A stretch of 64,000 nucleotides of DNA from Lanius collurio. Its lineage: Eukaryota; Chordata; Aves; Passeriformes; Laniidae. The notes under the pieces were generated by a model. The model worked only from the letters and a program-made list of their open reading frames with translations, did not search any database and was not told the DNA's origin. The stretch covers positions 3,619,723-3,683,722 of the forward strand of contig JACBWW010000017.1 in assembly GCA_020086605.1 (NCBI GenBank). The letters are read 5' to 3'. The number at the start of each line of letters is the position of its first letter. Positions within the stretch are counted from its first letter, which is position 1. Made by a program: the position numbers and the translations under genes. Positions 1 through 12,543 of the stretch are shown piece by piece.

Positions 1-1612
1 GATGGATAGCAGAAGAATCCTTGACATTTTAACATTAATTAGGAATGACTTTATTCAGCAAACATTTTCTCCAGGATCTCAGACCTAATGAAGCAGTTCT
101 GCTGAAGGTCATACATCCAGAAAGGTTTTACTGCAGGTTTTGTGGTCGTCTGTTAATGAGATTTAATTGAGTGAATCTTTGCCTTGAAACAAAGCCAAGA
201 CCTTGCTGTTGTTAGAGATCAGTTAGTTTTAGCAAACCAGAGAACATTCTTCTGGAATATAGAATGGATTAGTACCAGCAAGTTCTTTCAGCTGAAAGAA
301 AAAATGATTTGCAGACTATTTGTTCTTGGACACAGTTTATTCCTTGTGTTTGCATTTAGCACATGCTCTGAAAATCAGTTGCATTCAACATTGCTGAGTC
401 TTTCTAAAGTTAGTTCAGATTCTGCCTCACATATGTGAAAAACCAGGCTCTCCTTAAACACCAAAGCCCCCTACATATACAGACCATGACCTCCTGACTA
501 AGAGCATAAAGTGGTAACTGATCAAAAAGCTTTTGCTCTCTCCCCCAGAGCTGGCAGTCGCTGAGCACTGCACGGTGTCAGGATGCTGTGAGTGAGCTGC
601 TGAGATTGCTCACTGTCAGATCCTGGTGGCTCTGTGCTCCTTCCTTCTCCACAGTTTTGCCTGTCAGCCCCAACAGGGCATGCAAACCTGAAAAATAGTG
701 AGAATAAAGTGTGTGGTTGCCTTAGCTGAAAAAGGGCTGTTCAGACCTGCTGGCTGGGTTCAAGCACAGGGTCTGAGGCAAGGCAGTGCTTATTCCATGT
801 CAGTACATTCAGTAATGAGTCCCTCTGAAAACAGCTGGGTGACCCTGCTCATGAGTAGTGACTCTGCAGTGGGGAAATGTGTCAGTCAGGGATGTGCTTG
901 TGCTCAGGGAGTGTTATAGGATGTGGATTTTAATCCTTCTAGCTGAATAAGGCCCAACTGAAGGATCATTTCAAAGCTGTGTGAAACAAACACTCTTCTA
1001 AATTAACAGACCCTCAGGAGGAGGCTTTGAAGTCCTAGGTCAGAGCATATTCAGTGACAACTGGGTGTATAACCATTTTAGAGACTTCAATACCACTGGA
1101 GGAGAGAAGAAACTGGAGGCAGTAACAGAGGTGTGATGAGAGGAACGTTCCCTGAGCTGAATTCAAGGTTGCTGCACTTGTGCATTACATGGGTGGTTGT
1201 GTTTGGAATCATGACCTGGGCAGCATCCCAAGCAAACCAGGCTGCTCAAAGTGGGAATGCCATCTCCTCTGAAGGATATGTTTCCTGATAGATGCTTTCC
1301 TGCTCATCATCAGGGAGAAAAATGAGAAGTGCCCTGCTTTGGTTCTCAGCTGCCAAGTAACAAACTGTGGTGAGTCTGAGCCTGGATGCAGCATTTAGCT
1401 GTGATTCAATGTGTGCAATTCCTGGAAAGACTGAACAGTGGATCAGAAGCTGGGTGGACATTTCTAGTAGGTCTGTCATTAAAAATTAGCCCAGCATGTG
1501 TATCAAGTTAAGCAGCCACCTGCTTGTTTCAGACTGCAATTTAATTCCAGCAGTACTTGCAAGAGCAGTGAAATGGGAGACTTGTATCTTACCTGAGGTA
1601 ACAAACTTCCCA

Positions 1613-1705
1613 AGGAATCATAGGAAATGGGCCTGGAAGAGACTCCAAAAACCCTCTGGCTCATTCCTCCCCAGACAATATCCACCCCAATCCTGTAAAA
1701 TCTTC
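1613..1705 (-). mobile_element. Possible ancient CR1 3' fragment
   Basis: GGAATCATAGGAAATGGGCC followed by GGAAGAGACTCCAAAAACCC resembles the reverse complement of a decayed CR1 3' end (consensus of the type ATCATAGAAT...GGAAGGGACCT). The match is short and noisy. Confidence 0.4.
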
Positions 1706-3544
1706 ACTAGTGGATTTGGCTATTCCTTTTAATACTTGTATAGCACCTTTAGCCATAGAACTCAAACATTTTAATTATCATGTCCACCTCTGCCTAAGCA
1801 CTGAATAGTCCCAGTGAAGTGCATTCACCTCTGGCTTCCCTGATAGACTCAATGCAGGGAAAAGCATCAGACCTTTCTCTTGTGCAACCTCAGTGACAGC
1901 CAGAAGGTTCTGGAAAAAAACTATTGTATGCACCACATTTGGAAATCCACAGAGAAGGTTTTAATGTCCTGAGCCATAAACTGCCATTGGGGAATTTCTG
2001 AAGACATTTCCATGGCAAATCCAGTTCCCAGCCTTGCACAGAGCCCTAGACTGTTAGAGTTCCTTTTTGCTATAGGCACATGTAAATGCTGTGGCCATGG
2101 GCATTTCTTCATGCTTTTCTAAAAAGCCAATTAGTTCTGCAGCTTTTGTCCATCCTGACTCATATTGGTGAATTTTGCCTTTCTGCTGAAGGTGGCAAAG
2201 TTCTGGCCTGCTCTTTGGAAAAAGATGAAGATTTCACCAGTGACTGACTGAGAAATCCATTGGTAGGTTAGAGATTTCTTCCAATTCCTGAAGTTGACAA
2301 AAAAAGGAATAAGATGGTATCAATAGAAAAAAAAAAAACAACAAAAACACTGAGAAAAAGAAATAATTTGCAAGCGAAGAAAAATATTTTTCCTGGGCCT
2401 CCCTATTACAAGACACAAATAACTTGTAATTTTCTTGTGTGAGTTTAAAGGAACAGAGACTTGCACAAGAAGACAAAGCTGCTTGGACAGACAAGTCCTC
2501 TGACAGTCTGACAGGTACCATTGCGACTCTTTCAGATCACTTAAAAAAAAGTAGAAAAATAATTAGAAGGCATTAGCAGTTTAAGATTCCAAAGCTCTCA
2601 GGACCAGTACTATTTATTGCTGATGTGGTAAAGCACAGCAGTTCTGGGGACTGCAGCCAAAGGTTCTGTTAGTGTGATGTATTGTAGCTGGTGCTCAGAT
2701 CATGAAGTATTTGGTATGCTGAAGACATTTTGCTGTTTTATTAAAACTATTAATAAAAAGGAATTTTAAGCAAAATGAAATTAAAGCCTGACATAAAGGG
2801 AATGGCTTACTTTGGGAAAGAAAGCTCAAAAGAAATTGTCAGTAGGATGCATCAAAAGAACATGAGAGGAAGAGAGATCAGAGAACAGCAAGAGGGTCTA
2901 GGAAAAGAGAAAACAAAGACTACTGAGATAGTGAAACCCCAAGGGTTCTCAGAGAAACATCAAATAAATACAAATGCTTATTTGACAGCTGCCATCTGTT
3001 TTAAAATCAATTACTAGATCATCTCAAAGCACCAACCACATGTCCAAATCGATTACTATTGTACAGTGTGAAAGCAAGTATTTTTAGCCAGTTAGGGAAA
3101 ACTCATTGTTCATATTAGCCTTTACTGACACATGTTTCAGGGATGGCTGTGGAAAATGACCTTTTATTCTATACAGATAAATTTTTCTCTCAGTTGCTGT
3201 AGTGTAGGCCTTCACTGACTTCCATTAAATCATTGTAATAGTCATAAAATGACTGCAAAAGTAGTTATGTGTATGCAAATAACATAAAACTGTTTTGGAT
3301 TACCATATCCAATCTACATTTTCCTGTGTTGACATTATTTTGTGCTGATGTCAGCAACAGCCTTGCAGAACTATTGATTTCAGAGCAATTAATTCTCTTT
3401 CACAGTTGTCTAATTGAATCAGGTGGAAAAAGAATTGTAATTTTGCAGGTCCACTGAACAATTCAACAGCCTTTTGTAGAAAATATAAAAATTTATGTGG
3501 TTGAGGGCAAACTGTGGGCTCAGCCCAATTCCACAGCTCCTGAC

Positions 3545-3691
3545 CCTGAGATTAGCTCAGCTGGCCAGAGCATGGTGAAGGTAACACCAAGGGTATGGGT
3601 TTCTTCCCTGTACAGGCCATTTAGGCCATGAAGAGTTGAACTCAATGATCCTTGTGGGTCCCTTCCACCTCAAAATATTCTGTGAATCTGA
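3545..3691 (+). mobile_element. tRNA-Ile-derived SINE with CR1-like tail (TguSINE1 type)
   Basis: The 5' half reads as a decayed tRNA-Ile: TTAGCTCAGCTGG (A box, 3552-3564), GGTAACACCAAGG around the anticodon arm, GGGTTTCTTCCC in place of the B box and GTACAGGCCA closing the acceptor stem. It is followed by a non-tRNA body with GTTGAACTCAATGATCC and a tail reading GGGTCCCTTCCACCTC and ATTCTGTGAATCTG, which resembles CR1 3' ends. This composite matches the SINE described from zebra finch, mobilised by CR1. The B box has lost the GGTTCGA core, so it is probably transcriptionally dead. The 5' boundary is approximate. Confidence 0.85.
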
Positions 3692-6600
3692 ATGCAAACA
3701 ACAATCCTTCTCAAGCTGCTATTTTCCAAGAGATCCTTAAGAGAAACAAGTGACCCATTATTCCTGCTTGGAACACAGAGTCTCCTCTGCCACTGACAGG
3801 CAACAAGCTTAGGCAGAATAGCCAATTACTTGCTTGCATGGTGTTCTTGAGGATGTGCTTTAGAGAACACTTTATAAACACCAGATCCTTGATCCAAAAT
3901 CTCATCGTGCAGCTCCCGTGTGTTCGGCAGCCATGAGAAGGTGGCAGCCCTTCATCTCAGGAAAAGGAGCCCAGCCAGAAGTTCTGCATCTCCTCAAGCA
4001 CAGGGAAGGTGTGGGATGCAATTATCTTTAGTCCCTCTTAGTCATCTGGTTTAATTGCTTGAACACACAGCAATTTTCAGTTGTTTTCTGCTCACGCAGC
4101 CTGGCACCCCCTCGCTCCTGCAGAACGTCATGTTGAGACAGCAGGCAAGGGTTTGGCCAGTGCTTTTGCCTCCCTGTTGCCAGATGCTGAGGGCTGGGAG
4201 AGGAGCTCATTTCAGCCAGGTGGTTCATGCTGGGCACTGGGGACAGCCACTCTTCATGGGTTCTGTGTGGTCAGCAAGGTCATGTCCTACCTCCACATCT
4301 CTAATGTGGGCCCCAGAGCTGCTGGCTTGGCAAACAGGCAAACCCCACCGAACATGGACACAAATGGGCTGTGGTTCACCTTCCCTTCTGTGAGATGGAG
4401 GTGGTTCTGGGTGACAACATCACAAGCTTCAGTGCTCCAGCAGCAGACAAGTCACTGAGGGATGCTTGCTAACACCTGGCCAGGATCCCGGGGGAACACA
4501 TGGGAATGAAGAGCAAACAGTGTCCAGAAAAGCCAGAGTGTGGACATCAGAGGCAACTCTGCCAGCCAGCCTGGCCAAATCCTGACCACTCCAACCTGGA
4601 CTCCTCTTCATAGTCCCAACTACCAGAAATATCCACCAGTGTTGCTCTAGGACAGTCTTTAGGACACCAATCCCCAAGAAGCAGGATGAGATGTTAGCAT
4701 CGGACCGAGCTCCTGACAGATGGAAGAGACTTTCTGAGGGTACTAATTTCACCCCATTTATAAATTGTTGATTTAATGTTTGTGGTTTGTTTGTTTTGCT
4801 TTTTATCCCCCCCTGATCTATTGATTCTTCTGATTTGTTGTGTTTCCAACATGAAAAGATTCTGTGTTTGCCATAGCAGTCAGGGCATTAGGGGTGTTGT
4901 TTCTAAGGTTATTGGCAAGCAGCTGCCAGACCTTCTTTACTGTTTGAGTGCTTGGGGGCTCCAAAAGTTGGTTTCATTGAACACCAGCCTAATCTTATCC
5001 TCAGGTACACCTCTACAGACCCTACAGAACACACACAGGAGGCCAAGCTCAGCCTGTAATAACCAAGAAATAATGAATATTTAAAATCTCCCTCAATCAT
5101 ACAAATAGATTTGTTGGAAAAAAACCCCAATCTACCATGGAACAAAACAGATACACACAAGTGTGAGAAATCCTCTGAGACATATTCTTACAAATAAGGG
5201 AAGAGTTCGACAATTTGAAAATGCTCAGTGTGTCCTCCAGGCCACCTTCAGTGACACACTGAGGGCACTCAGCTCTGCAAATCTCATTTGAGGTGCAAAA
5301 AGCCATGGAGAGGAGCTGTCCCTCAGTTTTCACATGGACCCTGGGTGTCCAGCAGGAGCAATGAGCAACTCCCCACAAGGTTTGGTATCTCTCCAGAGCA
5401 ATCACAGCAGGCACACAGGGTTACCATGTGTCATACACAAAGCCATACTGTCCTGTTGCACATCAGTCTTTGGGGCCTGATTTGCAATAAAAGATGTCCT
5501 CTTTCCAAAAAAACACACCAGAAGAATGTTGAGTTGCCTCCACATCCTCCCTCTCCTCTTTTTAGAAGCTTCTTTCTCTGTGCTTCTGGGCTTTTGTCAC
5601 CTGTACCCCATCCTTAGGAATCCTTAGTTTTCAAAAGCATTAATGATTAATACAACAGCTCCTAACAATTAGTAGGTGTCCTTTGGTTGTGTGAGTCAGT
5701 CTCAGTGTCAGTAGCCACCTTTGGACCACGATGACAAGACTGACATGCAGACACCAGCAGGTCCGTGATCATGTCAGGATGTCCATTTGTAACAATGAAA
5801 ATGGGAGCTGAATTATGAAAACAGAAATATTAGAGACCCTATCCTCAGCTATTCCTGTTTCCAGCACTCACTCCAAAGAGCAAATGTATCTAGGAAACCC
5901 ATCCACAGTGGCAAACTGCTGTCTGCCACTAATGTATAATAACAATGCATTTTTCCATCACCTGGCACAAACTTAAACCCACAGCCTGTTGTCAGGTCTT
6001 CATGAAAGCCTGTTAGCTGAAGGCACTAAATCTGTAGCAACATTTCCTGGCAGAAGTCCCCTGAGCAATTTGCAGCATAGATCACTGACGTGGGTGCACG
6101 CTCCCTGCAAGGTCCTGTCATACCTTCTCAGTTGCCAAGGACCCAGACCAGACAGAATTCACAGGGCCCAGGTGAAGTAGAGCTCTCTACCCCTCTGGTG
6201 CCACTGAACAGGTTGCTATGGCTGGAAATGCAATTTGCTTATCTGTGCAATGCAGTGAGACAAATCAAGGCTTTCATTATATGCTGAGTATTACTCTATT
6301 CAAACCTGCTCAAGTAGCTTCAACTTCACCTTCTCTTTAAATTAAAAGTTACAGGTTCTTCCTAACGAATCTATGGGGTTTATGGTAGGAGGAAGATGGA
6401 CAGCCAGCCTTGACACAGGGGATCCATTTCAATAGCTACAGATGTATCAAGAAAGTTAGTGATCACAAAACCCTCTGAATCAAAAATTCATTAGATCATT
6501 GCAATAGTTCAAGAACACAAGTGCCCAAAAGCAATCTCTTTTAATGTTTCATACAGAAATATGAGAGATAAGAAGACTGAACAGCCTGACATTGCTATTA

Positions 6601-7542
6601 AAGGACTTGATTCTTCAACCCCATGGATTTTTATCAGCACCTGCACAAGCTGTCTTTCATGTGAATTGCTTGCATGATTTATTCACCCTGAGCAGCACCT
6701 GCTAGTCACCTAGTCTGAGTGCTAATAAATGTCAGTTAATATTGTAAAATACAGCCCTGCTTCTTGAAATGGGAACTGGAGCACACTGACTGAATTTAGT
6801 TTAGCTCCTAATTCCTTGCTGGGTTTAAACTGCTGAAGTCATTGAACAACCATTAAAAAACCACTCAGGGTAGATATTGCCCTGTTATGGCAATATTCCC
6901 AGAGGTTTCAACTTGAACAGTGACTCAGGACCTGGCTAACTGAGAGATTTAGCTCAATAATGACTCAGAGGATGAATCTGATTTCACAGGACTGAATAAT
7001 CAGAGGAACTACTGAGATCAATAGAGTCACCCAGGAATAATAAAAAAAAGAGCTGGATAAAAACAGAATTCAAATTAGCTTACAGCTAATATCAGAAAAA
7101 ATGTTCTTATAAAATAGCAAGAACATTTATTATTAATGAAGGTAATGGTATGTAATCAGGTTATGCCACTGATGGATCAGTGGTTTTGACTGTGTTTATC
7201 AGAGTTGTGGCACTTGCACGTTGAGCAGAATTCTGTTCTTCCTGGGTGTGTCCTGAAGGTCTTCCACTCTGGACTCAGGTAAGCATAGAAAAAGACCAAC
7301 ATCCCTGCAGGATAATGTCCACCCATCAAAATCTCTTTAATCCCTGTTACCAGGAAATGCTTTCTTTTATCAATATTTTTGAGCTGTAGTCTCACTTGTG
7401 TGCAGTAACCCTAAATCTACTGACAGAAGTAAAGGGAAAGCTGTGCCCCTGGGGCAGGGGCACCAACCAGGCCTGTGCAACTCTGGCTGTCAGTGACAGC
7501 CTAAAAGTCCCATAAATGAGATAGGAAATAAACCCCAGTGGG

Positions 7543-7947
7543 TTTGGTGTGCAGAAGGCTCAGTGGGGAAATTCCAGTCGGTCCAGAGGAGGCCAGGAAG
7601 AGGATCAGAGGGCTGGAGCACCTCTGCTGGGGAGGCTGAGTGCTGGGGTTGGTCAGCCTGGAGAAGAGAAGGCTCCAGGCAGAATTTTTGCAGCCTTTCA
7701 GTACTTGCTGGAAGCTTATAAGATGGGGACAAGCTTTTTAGAGAGCCTGTTGTGACAGGACAAGGGGTGGTGGTTTTAAACTGAAGGAGGGTAGATTGGC
7801 TTTCTGAAGGAAGGTTGTTACAGTGAGGGTGGTGGAACACTGGCACAGGTTGCCCAGAGAGGTGGTGGATGCCCCATCCTTGGTCATTCAAGGTCAGGTT
7901 GGATGGGGCTGGGTTTGGTCAGGCATGGGGTGCTCAGTGCCCAAGGC
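7543..7947 (+). mobile_element. CR1 LINE fragment, ORF2 C-terminal end and 3' UTR
   Basis: The sense strand carries the typical avian CR1 3' region: CAGCCTGGAGAAGAGAAGGC, GGTGGAACACTGGCACAGG, TTGCCCAGAGAGGTGGTGGA and CAAGGTCAGGTTGGATGGGG. The block is broken by small indels, so no continuous frame remains. It ends before the usual 8-bp terminal repeats. It is inserted in the opposite orientation to DPP6. Confidence 0.88.
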
Positions 7948-9073
7948 ATATTTCCCATCACAGGCACCACCCCACGTACATCTATATTTGCTAATATTAT
8001 TATTTTTGAATTTATGACCATCTTAATCACCTTAGAGACTCCAACGTTTGTGTCTCTAATGATTGCTGGTTTTACTTTAAAGCTACAACAATCAGAGTCT
8101 TCTAAAGAGAGTTTTAATTGGATAGTGAATTCAATACCAGATGAGGCTGACTGTTCATAGTGTCAATGGAATTCAAAATATTTAAAATTCTTTTAAAATT
8201 TCATTGTATTGAGTTTTCTATTCCCTGTTGTACCTTGTTTCTCTTGGCCGTACATTGATTCCATTATTTCCAACTTTTTAATTTCAGCCTACAAAAACTC
8301 TATCCATGAGCCAGCATATAAAAATTTCTGAGAAAACATCCCAAAATATATGGAAATACATATAAACACATGCAGTAACAGTGAGAAGAAATTGCCTATA
8401 TAATCGTCTCTAAAACTGGTAGGAATAAAACTTATTAAAAATCAATATCATAGAAAGGCAATTAAGAATTTTAAGGGGAAAAAAACCCTGATTAATTAAC
8501 TGCAAATTATAAGTATTACTTTGAATTGCATTGTACAGAACAGGCTCAAATTACCAATTATCCCTGCCCGCTTTGTTCAAAGATCATGAATGTGCATTTT
8601 AATTTACGCTGGAGAAAGCTAAATATGCTGAGAACCAGCATGCAGAATTTTGCAGAAATCACTGGGGATGAGGGGGAACTCCCCCATTACCATATAAATG
8701 ACATGCACAGACTTATAAATGACAAGCAGTGGATCCAGCTCGCATTGTTCCTTCGGATGTAGCAGGCAAATACCGGAAATTAAAATACAGCTTATAACCT
8801 GCCAGATAATAAATGTAACCCATACTGCACAAATCCCCTCTACCAAAGATAATTTTGTCTGCTGTTTTTTGCTGATTAAAGGTGGCTTTGGAAAGAAATA
8901 CCCTCCTTTCCCCTCTTTATCTGCTGCACTTATTGGCAGGATGGAGATGGCTCCATTTTTATCTACCCAACAGATCACAATACCTAACGTAGCATAATGT
9001 GAATTTCCAAGGTCATCATAGCCTGCTCTACCCTTAAAAGACTTCCTATTTAGTATTGAGGACAATTCTCACA

Positions 9074-9157
9074 TAAAAAAACAAAAACAAAATACAAAAT
9101 GCAAAAAAAACAAAACAAAACAAAACAAACCACTAAAAAACCAAATAAAATAAAACC
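9074..9157. repeat. A-rich low-complexity tract (CAAAA-type)
   Basis: CAAAA and CAAAAA units in series with almost no G or T over about 84 bp. Confidence 0.9.
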
Positions 9158-12100
9158 ACTGATTAAAGCAGCTCCTTTTGCACCAGTATATTTTTACCAC
9201 GACATCCATGACATTAGCAGTGCTGTTGTGTTGAGGCCATGACTGACCAATATTTCACTATTCCCTGGCTCTGGTTTTGTGGGGTGTTTGCTGAGCACTA
9301 GGCACAGCTGGCCCACAGGACACAGCAAGCTGGCAAGAACTTTCCCACCACCAGACTATGAAACACAGATTTTTGAAATGCCTCAAAATGTTCAGATGGC
9401 AAACATTATGAAATTGCAAAGAAAATACCATTGTCCTTGCTGAGTAGGACCAGCAGTGGTGAGTTGTACTCTTTGGCATTTCTTACCCGTCACTAAAACC
9501 CCAGCTTTTTAAGTCAGGTTATTCCTGGAGTATTTGGATGTGGGTTACACTCAGAGGTGCCAATTTTAGTACATGTATTGTCCTTTCTTTCTAAGACTTC
9601 CTTGGCTGCCTTTCATCTTTTCTTGGTAGCTTTCCTCCTGGAAAGCCCAGGAGCTCTGGACTGGTTGAGCACTTGCAGCGTTGCCCAAGGTGGGTGCTCA
9701 GCCCTGCTCCTTCAGGCACAAACACTCCTGTGTGGGAGGCTGTGACTTGCTCTTCAGGCTGCTCCCAAGTGATACTTCTCTGTCATTCCCTCCAGCCCCT
9801 GAAGGTTTCGTGCTCCAGCCTGCAGCTATAAATCCCAATTATGTTGTTGGCATGTTGGGTGGAAGGTTTCATCTTCATCAGCCTTAGCAGGATTCCACCA
9901 CGTTATGAAAATACTCAAAGCATGGTTATATCATGGCTACACAGATTTTTATTTATTTATTTTTTAATTTTTTTATTGTGAAGAACATTTCTTAAAGAAT
10001 GCTAACAGGATATCTGGTTTCTGTTTTGCAGATTTATGTTCCCAAACTGAAAATGGGACCATGATATACTGCTATAAACATAACCACCTGGCTGACTAAT
10101 TGCCTGTAAATTACCTTTCTGTGCCTCTTGTACTCAGAGAGATGGTTTAATGTGGTGTTAATTCTAAATTCATAACTGGTATTGATGCTTTTCCTGGTCT
10201 TAAATCAAGAGTCAAACACAGTTAGAAGGGGAAAAAAGGGATTTTACCTTGGTATTTATTTTAAGGATCCTTAGGTGCACACGTCCAGGTCAAATGCACC
10301 AAAATGCACACTGCAAAAGATCTGGTATCACATTATAGGTCTTACTAATTAGCTTATCTATCAAAAAATCCCCAATGAGAGGCTCGAGTGAGTCCCCCTC
10401 CCCAAAGAACCTTCCCCTGGATGGTTCTGTCTCAGTTTACAGAATGAGTTCTGGAGAGGACCTGGGGTCTGGGGCACATTGACCTCTACCTACAAAGCTT
10501 CTAAAATATTTAGTCTCCTAGTTTGACAAACAAGTCCAAGAATGTAGGCAAAAGTACCAGAAAGAGAGACTGCAAAAGGCACGAAAGGGGTATAAAATAA
10601 AAGGCAAAAAATCTTCACGGCATCAGTATAAATAGTAATATGTACTTACTAAGACTCCTGTTCTTGTTTTATAATGTGATATAGAGAAATGTAACTGTCA
10701 GGTTTGTCCAATAAGGACAGATGTCTTTGAAGGAGACAAATCCACTCCTATAATTTCTGTGAATGAACTCACAGTTGTTTTCTACCTGAAACTAAAAATA
10801 GACATTTACTCAGGAAAACTGTGCAGCCAAGCAATGATTTTATGCTTTCTTTCCTTTTTCAAGTGGTCAGCAAAATACACACTCTTCCCACTAAGCTAAA
10901 CTAAAAGCTTGAAAAGAAGTAAAGTCAGACTGGAGAAGTCACTCTCCATTTTCAGGCACAATTTAGCTGTTGGGTAGAAGGCAACAGACTGTTTCCCCTC
11001 TAAACCATAACTCAGCTGTGCTTTCAAATGTGTATTTTCTCCTACAGGAAAAGAAAAGGTCAGACATGGTACAGGGCAAGTCAGGAACCATCTATGGATG
11101 TCCCAGGAAAATTATTTTGTTGGAATCAAAGCCAAATTCCTTGTAATCTGACATTTACTATACTCAGTGGACTTGCATTTGAAATGTCCACAAAGTCCAA
11201 GCAAGTAATTCATGCAGGTGAACATCAGTTCTGGGAGGAAACAAAAGATTGGCTGTTTTAACCCCAATTTGCTCAGTCAGGGACAAGCCTGGGCTTCAAG
11301 CAATGTGATCCATCACGTTGCTGCCTTCTTCCTCCGCCAGGGAAAGAAGCTCTGCCAGGGCTGGACTGTGAAGTCTCAGTGGGATGAAGGAAAACACACC
11401 TCGTGGCTTGTCCACTCTTCCTGCAACCTCCTTCAGCTGCAGAGCCATTCTGCAGAGCTGTGCTGTGAGATCTGCTCATTGAAGATAAACTTCGACCTCA
11501 GTTATTGGGAGATCCTGCACTACAGACCTTCCCAAAAGGAAGCTCAGTGGCTGTTAGGACTGCACTTCTGTCCTGCTACTCCCACCTCTCACCTGGAGCC
11601 ACAGGCTCTCTGCTAACACAGCCAGAACAACTCCATTAAAGTTACCATTTCTTTTTTGGGGGTTTAATATCCTGTCTTGAATACTTTTAAATCTCAAAAA
11701 AGCACTGAAATATTCGTGATTCACACTTAGCTTTCCTGGTTCACTACTTGCCAGGTCAGCATCCAGTTCAAATTACACTCACTTGCAAGGTCAAAAGCAG
11801 AGCCCAAAATTCATAGACAAACTCTCAAACAAGAGGTGTCCCATAAGAAGCCTTGTGTAGTTTTTTCTCAAACAACATAATATTTCAGCTGGGTCATTCC
11901 TCAGAGAGAGTTTTTAAAAGGACCCCAAGTTCCTGAGTGGGCAGAAGTGAGCTGCTTCTCCATCTCAGTGTGTTGACACTGGGGCCATGCAAGCAGGGTG
12001 ACAACTGCTCCCACCATGGCTGTGGGTCTGGTGTTTATCAGCAGGGCACACAAGCCAGATTTACAGCTCCACTGACACTGCTGAAATGGGGAAATTTACA

Positions 12101-12516
12101 GGGAAATCCCCAAATCCAGTCCCTGCTGCACAGAGCCAGACAATAATCACACCCAATCCCTGAACCTTCTCCTGTCCCTCCCATCCCATCACTGTTCATC
12201 CTCTATCATTGCTGAGATATCCACAGTAATATCAGATGTCAAATATTAGGGAAAAGGGATGAAAAGCACAAAAGGATTCTAAACCACCAACATTTAGCTG
12301 GAAAATTCATTATCCAGTGTATCATCACATGTTATATAATCTGGGCAAGGAGTGCTACACCACAGGGCTTTTAGACCCTTACCAAGAACCTTCAGACACA
12401 CAGCCCTCTGGGCAATTCACAGGGTGTTCGGGGAGAAGGGCACAGAGGAGGCAGAGCTAAAACACCAAGATCATTTAAAAGCACCGTAATTAAACCCTTC
12501 TCTCCGCATGCAACTT

Positions 12517-12543
12517 TGTGCTGTGCCTCCGAGGGGCAGCACA
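12517..12543. other. Short hairpin in a CpG-containing pocket
   Basis: TGTGCTG (12517-12523) pairs with CAGCACA (12537-12543), with a further CCT/AGG pairing inside, in a patch with several CpGs (12481-12590). Function unknown. Confidence 0.4.

Noticed and set aside
3545..3620. Functional tRNA-Ile gene
   Set aside because: The B box is destroyed, the anticodon arm is altered, and the sequence continues into a SINE body and CR1-like tail.
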